From: Zygnema cylindricum
Taxonomy: Eukaryota; Streptophyta; Zygnematophyceae; Zygnematales; Zygnemataceae
Direction: 5' to 3'
Length of the DNA stretch: 12,891 nt
NCBI GenBank assembly: GCA_037447655.1
Contig: JBBHKE010003472.1
Coordinates: 1-12,891 of the forward strand
Shown: piece by piece, positions 1 to 7,332 of the stretch
Numbering within the stretch: position 1 is the stretch's first letter
How the letters are laid out: every line of letters begins with the position of its first letter
The notes under the pieces: generated by a model
Seen by the model: only the letters and a program-made list of their open reading frames with translations
Databases searched by the model: none
What the model was told of the DNA's origin: nothing
Program-made: the position numbers and the translations under genes

Positions 1-329
1 TTTATTTTCCTCTACTAACTTATGTGAAATAAAATTATGTGTAGCACTTGAATCTACCATAATTCTCAATGGTTTTCCTTCCACTAAAGACTGGAATATG
101 ATCAAACTGTGTCTGGTGTCATCGATACTTAACCGTCCTAACATAGGTCTGTTGTTAAGAGTTTCATCAGAAGGATTGTTCAAACTATCAAGTGTAGTTA
201 GCATCATAATAAATTTAGCTATCCTAGCGTTTCCAATCATTAGCTTACCGTTTATAGTTAACTCCTCTACCTTTGGATCTGGTCGACTCAACTTAGGACT
301 TTCAGCTAGTTCTTTCCGTTTCCCACCTC
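1..329 (-). pseudogene. Retroelement aspartic protease (pro), partial at left edge
   Basis: An uninterrupted minus-strand frame runs from near 329 to base 1 and off the window. It ends in a retropepsin-like motif MVDSSATHNFISHKL. In Ty3/gypsy elements this is the catalytic DSG/DTG loop of the protease that cleaves the Gag-Pol polyprotein. Here the third residue is Ser (codon at 46-48), giving DSS, which may impair the enzyme. The frame is the same as that of gag and of Gag knuckles 1 and 2, suggesting one original Gag-Pro frame. It is called a pseudogene because the upstream gag is broken; the visible protease segment itself has no stop. Confidence 0.65.
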
Positions 330-332
330 TTA

Positions 333-1619
333 GGCTTCTTGCTCAGCTAGGTGTAATGCAATATCTCCTTGAAAATCTTCACTGGCATCAATTGTATTAA
401 GAGATCCCTTATCTGTACAGTCCTTAGCGTAATGATCTGAACCTCCGCATTTAAAACAAGTGACTTTCTTTTTTCGGTTTGGTGCATTCTTTGCTGAAAT
501 GTCCCTCCTCTCCACTGTTATAACAGTTAATCTTCTTCAGTTGTGCACACTCAAATGCCTTATGACCCCTTTTATGACATATAGTGCATGTGGGTCTGGT
601 AAAATTAGGTTTCTTAGCAAAAGTGCTCGGTTTATGACTCTTAATCTAGCCCCGTCTATTGTGAAATTTATTTCATGAAATAACACTCTGTCCACTCCTA
701 TGATTTCCCCTAAAGATATTTTGCCTATTCACAAAACTTGCATTCATACCCTGTTCCTCAAATTCCTCTTCACCCCACTCTTATACTTCATTGAAATTTC
801 CTCTGAGTGATCGAGTTTCACGATTATACCCCAATCGATCATCTAATTCCAATGCATTATCCTGTAGTTGATTCAAATTATTAAATTTTTGATGTTTGAG
901 TTCAGATTTCACTATGTGATTTAAATAATTCAAGAAATGCAACTTAGCCATTTTATCAGTCAAACCCATGACATGAATACGAGATGAGTCAAATTCCACA
1001 ACCTAATCTTTCACAGATCCAGTCTGCTTACAGTTGAGCCATTTTTCTTCCATTCTAGATTTAGTGACAGACAACAAACGCGATTTGATTGCGGTTTTAA
1101 AAGCTTCCCAATCAGCATTATTAGGAATCAAATTATACGTTTTTTAAGTGTAATACCAAATTTTAGCATCACCTTTCAAACAGCTAACAGCAAAAGAAGT
1201 GTAATCATCGAGATCATAATTGCTAGATGCCAAATCATACTCCATATGAAAAATCCAAGCATCCAACTCATCAATTTTCTTACCATCGAAGGATGGTGCT
1301 TCACTGATTGACAATTTCAGATCTCTTATCTTCTTAGGTCTATTGTGATCATCCTCACTAAAACTGGCATTCCTCTTACCACTCTCACCCTTTTGCTCAT
1401 TAACATCATTTCTGGACTGAATTAAATTAATCAGCTCATCCAATTTATGATTTTAAATATTTACATTTTCCTTAACGTCCTTCAATTCACTTTTCAACTC
1501 ATAAATTGTTTCATCCACAGCAGCAGCATGATTATTAAATCTTTTGACCAATTTCACACTACGTTTCTTAAACACATTCAAGGCATTTCCATTTTACGTT
1601 TCCATATTGAATTTGCCAT
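333..1619 (-). pseudogene. Retrotransposon gag, with zinc knuckles, multiply broken
   Basis: Gag would form the virus-like particle and bind element RNA. The capsid-like part includes a stretch around FDGKKIDELDAWIFHME and KGDAKIWYYT (about 1144-1330), which matches the Retrotrans_gag pattern. The nucleocapsid part has three CX2CX4HX4C-type knuckles at 547-588, 484-525 and 417-458; the second has Ser for its second Cys. The main minus frame is interrupted by stops whose first bases are at 1455, 1146, 1005 and 783, by further TGA and TAG codons near 650-680, and by a TAA after knuckle 2. Knuckle 3 lies in a different frame from knuckles 1 and 2 and from the protease. The start is also shifted: an ATG at 1619 is out of frame with the bulk. 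No functional product is expected. Confidence 0.8.
417..588 (-). other. Three CCHC zinc-knuckle coding units of Gag
   Basis: Knuckle 1 (547-588) reads C-TI-C-HKRG-H-KAFE-C. Knuckle 2 (484-525) has the same spacing but Ser where the second Cys should be (codon 514-516). Knuckle 3 (417-458) reads C-FK-C-GGSD-H-YAKD-C. These motifs bind one zinc ion each and contact retroelement RNA. Knuckle 3 is in another reading frame than the first two. A run of six A residues just before it is a likely slip site for the indel. Confidence 0.8.
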
Positions 1620-2383
1620 TATCACAAAATGAAATCAAGCAATAAAAAAAAGGTAGAATATAATTATCTAAAAGAGTTTGCAGCAGATTTGAAGTCCTCA
1701 GATTTCTCTAATCCAAGACTTTCTTCCCTCAACAAATCTTTTGAAAGATATCAAAATCTGAAAAATCAAATAAACATTTAAATTAAGTTAGTGAAAATTA
1801 AATTTTCCCAAACATTGAAATAGAAAGGTAAAAAGTTCCCCCTCGAATTTTGCAACAACAAAATTCAAAGCTCTTAAAGGTAAAATTCAACCACAAATTT
1901 GGCAACAGCAAAATTGAAAGCAATTAAAGGTAACAATTTAGGGTTTGAAAAGTTTTAAGTCATTTGTGGACTCCTTTGCATCTTAAATAAGTAAAGTGCT
2001 CCACCTTTCTTCTCCACCATTAAGAAATTTCCCATTTCCCACTACATCAAGTTCTTTTACTCTCTAATCCTCACATCCTCACCGTTCATGGCTTCAAGCC
2101 CTCCCTCTACATATGAATCATTGCTAGAAGAAGGCAAGTTTGTTTAGCCTCTAGGTAATAAGAGTGAGTTTCAACGGTGGCTACACTGCCCACCCCGCCT
2201 GAGTCCTTAGAATCTAAGCACGCCCCACTTCTAACCAGCGGTTGCTAGCAGTGTAGTCACTTAGTTTTCCTCCAATCCCCTACCACTTCACATTGTGGTT
2301 TCACCGCCACATGTTTGAGCACCCTCACCGGTCACGGTAGTCGATTTTCGGGTGAGCAAACTTCTCTTTGGTTTTTAACCAAA
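1620..2383 (-). other. Retrotransposon 5' leader between PBS and gag
   Basis: About 760 nt with no convincing gene. It contains an imperfect direct duplication (1846-1883 and 1896-1933, 33 of 38 bases equal, period 50 bp). It also has a 13-bp inverted repeat (2177-2189 with 2248-2260, 12 of 13 complementary) whose loop includes a shorter palindrome CTTAGA-A-TCTAAG at about 2207-2219. Such structured leaders can carry RNA packaging or dimerisation signals in LTR elements, but that role is only inferred here. A tiny plus-strand ATG frame at 2088-2150 (20 codons with stop) follows a pyrimidine-rich tract. I do not claim it as a gene. Confidence 0.5.
1846..1933. repeat. Imperfect 38-bp direct repeat, two units
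   Basis: Units at 1846-1883 and 1896-1933 share 33 of 38 bases, with a 12-bp spacer. Both end in TTAAAGGTAA. They lie in the retrotransposon leader and look like a local tandem duplication that has since diverged. Confidence 0.75.
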
Positions 2384-2395
2384 TCTTTGATACCA
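2384..2395 (-). promoter_or_regulatory. Primer binding site of the LTR retrotransposon
   Basis: The minus strand reads TGGTATCAAAGA, two bases inside the proposed LTR end. Plant LTR elements commonly use TGGTATCAGAGC, complementary to the 3' end of initiator tRNA-Met; 10 of 12 bases agree. Its location just downstream of a CA-ended LTR supports the call. Confidence 0.65.
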
Positions 2396-2651
2396 TATGT
2401 AATAAGATCTTCTACCTCTCAAAAAATCCCATTACTACAACCAATTTCAACCACACATTCCACACATTGGAAAATACACAGCCACATTGGAAAGCACTCA
2501 TATATGGATAAACTTTAAATTAAAAGAAGTTTCTGTTCACATAACATTAACTTGGTCTCTTGCGTTCGTGGCCCAACCCTTCTTTTTAAAGTGTTTTCCA
2601 CTACTCTCTACTCTTAATAATTTTATCTCTTAACTACTAAAACACTACTTA

Positions 2652-2914
2652 GTTTGTAAGAGATTTCAGTGCAAAAATGTCATCGCTCCAATTTGGTTTT
2701 AATCGCTCAAGACCAAGATTAGTCAGAATTTCCACAAACTTTTCCAAAGGAAAAGATGTCTACTCTTCTCTTAGACTTCACTATTTATCCCTCATCGCCC
2801 AAGGCTCGCCAAGTCAGAGTAAACGCTCCGTTGAATAGGTTTTACCTGGGCCAATCATTGATCAGCAAGGACTTTGGCTGACCAATGCAAAAACGTGCGA
2901 AATCTCTTACTAAC
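2652..2914. repeat. 17-bp inverted repeat pair within the LTR
   Basis: AGTTTGTAAGAGATTTC on the plus strand near 2651-2667 and its near reverse complement (GAAATCTCTTACTAACT) near 2899-2915 match in 16 of 17 bases. They bound about 230 bp. They could be the ends of a small inserted element, or an internal LTR repeat. No target duplication is evident, so I treat them as a repeat only. Confidence 0.5.
2781..2789 (-). promoter_or_regulatory. TATA-like box within the LTR
   Basis: The minus strand reads GATAAATAG inside the proposed LTR, downstream of several CCAAT motifs, where the RNA polymerase II core promoter of the element would be expected. No transcription start can be seen directly. Confidence 0.35.
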
Positions 2915-3381
2915 TGCGTAGCATATCTAACCAATCAAACGCTACGTTTCACTACGTACATTTACTTGCAAAAGTGCTCGCCAAACGAAACGCGATTTTG
3001 CACGAACGTGCGTCGCAAATTTCGCACGCGAAACTTGCAACGAAATTCCATAAAGTGAAAGTGACGTTTCGTACTAAAAGTTGTACAAAACGAACCATCG
3101 TGCGTACCTAACGAAATATTGATTTCGTTTTGGTACTTTATAAACGTTCGCCTTAAATTTCGCGGCTAGTTTGACCCTTCTCGTAACAATGAACACCCAT
3201 TCGTTATTTTGACCTCACGTTGTCACCTAAATACACCAATCACTATATCTTTTAAAATAAAACCCCAAATCGTGCGATTCTTTCGCGGGCGTCTATCGAA
3301 TTCAAAACTCTATATTCGTAACACTTAAATACCTATTTACGAACAAGTTCGGTTCACTATTACTGTTACAGTGCTCCTTCA

Positions 3382-3714
3382 AGGTTCAGGGACTTACGTG
3401 GTTGCTTTGCGTATATTTTTAGTTATGTTGGGGTTTTGTTGATAGGTGTTAGCTCTTTCCTTTGATGTTTTGTTTGTTTTTTTTTGCTTCTTTAGGTGTT
3501 TTCCGTTTACCGGCTATCTTTTTGTGTATTCGTTGCTTTTGCCTTGCTTATCGTTTTTGTTTCTTCCCCCTACATGTAGTTTTTGGTTTTTGTCGTGCTA
3601 CTTGATTTTGTTCCCATGGACTAAGATGGTTTACCATCGCGCTTTTGAATAAAGTCGGCCATTTTTATTTTTATTTTTTTTACTCAAAAAACACGTATGT
3701 AGCAGCTTAGGGTT
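3382..3714 (+). mobile_element. Possible retroposed fragment (LINE-like 3' end) flanked by an 11-bp direct repeat
   Basis: A strongly GT-rich stretch (3400-3640) is followed by AATAAA at 3648-3653 and an A/T-rich tail (about 3660-3692). This composition resembles the 3' untranslated end of plant L1-type LINEs or another processed transcript. GTGCTCCTTCA occurs exactly at 3371-3381 and again at 3715-3725, consistent with a target-site duplication. About 20 bp of non-tail sequence lies between the tail and the second copy, which weakens the case. There is no reverse transcriptase coding sequence. A 68-codon frame inside it is low-complexity and not claimed. Confidence 0.3.
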
Positions 3715-3725
3715 GTGCTCCTTCA

Positions 3726-5670
3726 TGGGATTCCAATAATTGTACAAACACGTTTACTGGCAGTAGTAATATTTGTCTCACTTCTCCATATGGTCGTGCA
3801 GCGAGGCACCTATTGCGTACATGTTGGATTGCAATTGGAACCACTTAGGATCCTGTTCAGCTGGCCATGAATATTGAAAGATTTGAAGAGTACAAAATCT
3901 CACTACGTACTTGTACGCACGGGCGAAATTTAAGATTTATAAAACCGTATTTAACTTTAACTTTTGTAACTGCATACTTTATACCTATACAAATTATGCC
4001 ATTATGATTCAGACGCAAACTACTTTACGCGAAGTAAAAGAAGCATCAGAGGGATATCCTCCGGCAAAGATTTTTTCGTCGCTTCCGGTCGATTTCAATA
4101 CACCATGTACAAAGGCACGTGGCATTTTTCAAATGGTCGGTTGTAATCGTTCGTACGTGCGTGGGTCATATCTTTTGTTTCCAAGTGAACCAATAGACAC
4201 GTCCACTGTGTGGGGCAAGCCTCCTCTTGGGGACAGTTGAGGAGACTTGCCACTCTCGACAGAGGGAGTGTGTGCTTCGAAAACTCAAAATCGGACAGTC
4301 AAAATTTTCGCCCAAAACTTTGGAGAATCTTTACGAATCTTTAGTAAACATGTTTTATATATAAAAAAAAAAATATAGTACGGCTTAGTACGAGAAGGCA
4401 CTTTTCCGCGCAAACAACCTCACTTTTTGCCTAATGGAGCACGACTCTCATTTACACGATGGCCCTACCCTCGGCCAAAATAAAACAGCCAGTAATGTTG
4501 TCCATATGATAATAGAAAACTCTCGGCCTTCATTCAAATCTGAACAACTAAACATCATACCTTCCGGTTTGCGAGCAATTGTTGTGTCGCACTTTACAAA
4601 ACATTCGAGTGACAACAGTAATTTGTGGAAGTCAATGGCTGGTGACGTACGAAATTTGTCTTGACGTGTACATCAACGCGTCTAGCCTTCTTAGAGAGCG
4701 TTGGTCACCTGCGTGCTTAAGTTGACTTCATCCCGGCCGTGGAAAATTATTTCGTCAGATTTTGATACCAGCTAGCTGAAAACTATCGGACAAAATGCCA
4801 CTTAAAGCATATATTCTGCGTACGCACTTGTTGAGTAGTTCATTCGACGCTTGCGATTGAAAGACAAAATTCTCGCTGATTGATATGTGGTCTCCAATCA
4901 AAAATCGTACATGTATCTAGGGAGAAATTAAGTTTTAAGAGGGGTATGCACGGTGTAGCACATTTTACTTCCGATTAAATCATAGCATCACAAGTGGCGG
5001 ACCTTTATTTTCGGAATGCCTATAGCTCCATGGTTTCTGTCTTTTCGGATCGAGATCCCAAATCGACCTCGCAATTTTAGCAAAGCCATCTTTCGCTTCT
5101 TAAGGCGAGACTTCTTTGTCGTTCTTCTCATCACCTAGAAACGGATGGCAAAACTGAACGTATAAACTAAATTGTACAATAAATTTTATTTAGCATGTTG
5201 CATTGTTATATGGAGAAGCGCCAACTAAATTGAGATGTGCACTTGGACGCCACAGGGTTTACTTGTTAGAGCCTCTCCTTCTTCAACAATAGGCTTCCCC
5301 TATTTCGATTGAAGACGGGTAGGTTTTATTGGTCCAGCACACAAGGGCCCTAATATTCAAGATCATCTACGACTTGTTCAGTTGTGATGGACTAAAGCAA
5401 CAAATTTGGAATTTTGCAGCATTACAAATATAAGGACTAAACAGATTCGCTCTGCTACGAAGTTTCCTTTAATGAGGGAGAGCTCGTCCTGATACCAACA
5501 CAAATCTTGAAATGACGTGTTCTTCACTCCTCGGACTACTTCATCGATCTATCGGTCCTTTCAAATAATCGGTCACAACCTATCATTTGGAGTTACCTCT
5601 AGACGTTTGAATCCACCTCAACTTTTGTGCTTCACTTGTACGTCCACGTCAGCAAAATGATGATGGCACA
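3726..5670. other. Intergenic stretch, no recognisable gene
   Basis: About 1.9 kb without a convincing coding region. Short plus-strand frames (for example 3911-4240 and 4434-4664) show no known motif or family likeness. Two short words are shared with the neighbouring LTR: TCACTACGTAC at 3900-3910 and 2949-2959, and GCGAAATTTAAG at 3923-3934 against the LTR in inverted orientation near 3153-3164. The area may therefore include worn retroelement debris. An A-rich tract is at about 4363-4374. Confidence 0.5.
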
Positions 5671-6039
5671 TTAACAGTTCAGTTCTCGATAAAAACGTGG
5701 AGGCAAGCACTTCTTCATATCACCGCTCACCACGATGTAGCACAGTTTTGGATGTGGATGACAATATGCACCGCTTTTTCTTACTTGAAATGGATTTGTT
5801 CCTCCATAGGCAGTTTGGATTCCTAAGAATAACGACTGTGCCATACCAGTGTTGGCTGACACAGTAGGGACCAGATTCAGGTTCCTTATATAACACAATT
5901 GCATGAAAACATAGTTAGCTGTAATTAGTATTTTCTCGTGCACCAATCTTTTAAACTGCAGCTCAGTTAGCTCAAGCTCGGGTAACATGCATGTTAGATG
6001 GCATGGTTGCTTTCGACGACATGCAAGATTGCAGTAGCG
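5671..6039 (-). pseudogene. Unassigned protein-like frame; weak resemblance to the RNase T2 C-terminal half
   Basis: The minus frame is open from 6039 to a TAA at 5673-5671, about 122 codons; the first ATG is at 5988 and would give 105 residues. It is Cys-rich and not low-complexity, with stretches such as SLFLGIQTAYGGTNPF and a final KCLPPRFYRELNC. The order C-x-x-T-C, an amphipathic segment, a VPTxS stretch, an alternating helix-like segment, then a terminal Cys recalls the part of RNase T2 proteins after their second catalytic motif (HGTC). Here that motif would read HLTC, and I see no first catalytic motif upstream. I did not find further exons or a start. It may be a fragment or pseudogene, or one exon of an unrecognised gene. 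The family assignment is a guess. Confidence 0.25.
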
Positions 6040-6960
6040 TTACAGTTAACATAGCCCCCACAATTAGTAGCTATTTAACAACACGCTGTGACACTGCCAA
6101 TTGTCAGTGATTTTAGAATATGAGTTCGTTCCAATCATCATTTGGTCTCACATCACAAATATTGTAAGGTAGGTGTATTATCTGTTGCTTCTAATCTAGA
6201 AGAATTGTGAGTGCAAATGGAAGATTAGAATGTATTAACACCAATTTAGTATAAGAGAATGAGATTGTGATCCATTCCCTCGAATAGTGTAATCCACACT
6301 CTTTAACATTTTTGGCCAGAAAAAGTTGCAGCCGAACTAGATTAATTGACCCTAATGACAATGAGCAGAGCTCTGTACCTTAGATGTATAAACCATTTGC
6401 GAAGTGTAGCCATAGCCTCAAATGTGATAACGCCAGTCTATCTGGTCATAAAAAAACAGACAGTTCAGATTCTGAATAGACGGATTTCTTTGCGTTTTTT
6501 CAGGAAAAGTCCCAGTCCACAGTGCACTTCAATAACATCGTGAAAAAAAGCAATAAGCTACAATGAAAAAAACCATTTATGAAAAACAAAAAGGTGAACT
6601 TAAAAAAACTGGTCCTCAAAAACCAACGTGAAAACACGTGGCCAGCTGAAGCATAGAGGGAAACATGCATGACACTTCTGATCACAAGTTGTTACTGACA
6701 CAACCACCGAGGTGCACCATCAACCTACCCTGCATTAAGTCCTTCAACATGGAGAAGAGCCTACTTCGCCCTCAATTGAACCAAGCAACAAGAGATGGAA
6801 AATATAACATGAAACACCAAAATCTAAACAACAAATTAAATCAAGTTTTTAACAAAAAATTGTTAAGAAATAGCAATTGAGCTGGCCGACATTTACAGCG
6901 TGGTGATCTCGAGGCCCTCTTTTTGGTGATTGTTGCTGATGGCAGGACTCTGCAGATAAA
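6040..6960. other. Intergenic stretch downstream of the glycosyltransferase gene
   Basis: No supported gene. It includes A-rich DNA at 6540-6610, a G-box CACGTG at 6635-6640, and a perfect hairpin TTAACAA-aaaa-TTGTTAA at 6849-6866. Part of the right end may belong to the 3' untranslated region or downstream flank of the minus-strand gene. No canonical AATAAA was found on that strand. Confidence 0.4.
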
Positions 6961-7050
6961 AAACCTAAACCTTAACAAACCCTAAAAATTACCAGAAAAA
7001 CCAGAACCCTAAGTAACCCTCAAAACCCTGAGAAAAACCCTGAAAAACCC
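6961..7050. repeat. Cluster of AACCCT telomere-like motifs
   Basis: At least six AACCC(T) units with variable spacers occur, including a perfect plant telo-box AAACCCTAA at 6977-6985. On the minus (gene-sense) strand this reads as repeated AGGGTTT, starting about 70 bases after the stop codon. The spacing is irregular, so it is not a plain telomere tract. Five GGG runs with loops of 6-9 bases on the minus strand could form a G-quadruplex in the 3' UTR if it is transcribed that far. Confidence 0.65.
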
Positions 7051-7121
7051 AAGTTAATCTGCTAAGTCCTGAAATCAGCAACATCACGCCACAAAATTGA
7101 TAAAGAGATTGCGGAGGGGAT

Positions 7122-7332
7122 TCAATATACACGCTCGGTGTTGGGACCCTGCCAGCTATGTATACACATCCGGCTTCGCACATTATAATCCCACAGACCC
7201 TTCTCCTTTTGGCGAGATAACTTCCTGTGTCTTCCACCAACCCAGTTATTATGAAGCACCATACACCCCAGTCTCTCGCACTCTCCTCGAGTATCTTTGT
7301 CCCACAGTAGTCGAGTCGCTCCATTAGGAAAC
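7122..7332 (-). CDS. RAY1: RAY1-like exon 6, C-terminal (residues 843-912) and stop
   Basis: Acceptor TGTGGGACAG|GTTTCC sits after a pyrimidine-rich tract. The peptide RFPNGATRLLWDKDTRGEC then CMVLHNNWVGGRHRKL and KGLWDYNVRSRMCI matches the C terminus of RAY1 almost segment by segment. The stop is TGA at 7124-7122. About 12 residues extend past the usual final MCV-like end. Confidence 0.9.

Larger units (their letters stand above)
1..3370 (-). mobile_element. Ty3/gypsy-type LTR retrotransposon, 5' part, decayed, cut by window edge
   Basis: Read on the minus strand, the order is LTR (3370 to 2398), primer binding site (2395-2384), leader, gag with CCHC knuckles, then an aspartic protease running off the left edge. 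This LTR-PBS-gag-pro order is that of an LTR retrotransposon. The protease signature of type VDSxATHNFIS, placed directly after the Gag knuckles, is typical of plant Ty3/gypsy elements rather than Ty1/copia. Reverse transcriptase, RNase H, integrase and the 3' LTR would lie left of the window. Many stops and frame changes in gag show it is not autonomous. Exact ends are uncertain because only one LTR is visible and the target-site duplication cannot be compared. Confidence 0.8.
2398..3370 (-). repeat. Candidate 5' LTR of the Ty3/gypsy-type element
   Basis: On the minus strand the segment begins TGTAACAG and ends TTATTACA, giving short inverted ends (TGTAACA against TGTAATA) and the canonical TG...CA. 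The 3' end abuts the primer binding site after two bases. The U3-like half is CpG-rich with many CGAAA/TTTCG motifs, unlike its A/T-rich surroundings. It has several CCAAT-type boxes (near 2850, 2930 and 3235) and a TATA-like GATAAATAG at 2781-2789. The left boundary (2398) is well supported. The right boundary (3370) rests only on the TTACA match, because the partner LTR is outside the window. Confidence 0.55.

Noticed and set aside
2088-2150. Plus-strand mini frame MASSPPSTYESLLEEGKFV after a pyrimidine-rich tract
   Set aside because: Only 19 residues, antisense within the retrotransposon leader; no support for expression.
3911-4664. Plus-strand frames of 109 and 76 codons
   Set aside because: The first begins at a non-ATG codon, neither shows family likeness, and they lie in repeat-like DNA.
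4763-5497. Two more TGGTATCA words on the minus strand (4763-4770 and 5490-5497), possible primer binding sites
   Set aside because: Neither sits next to a TG...CA LTR end and the match stops after 8-9 bases; they may be chance or old debris.
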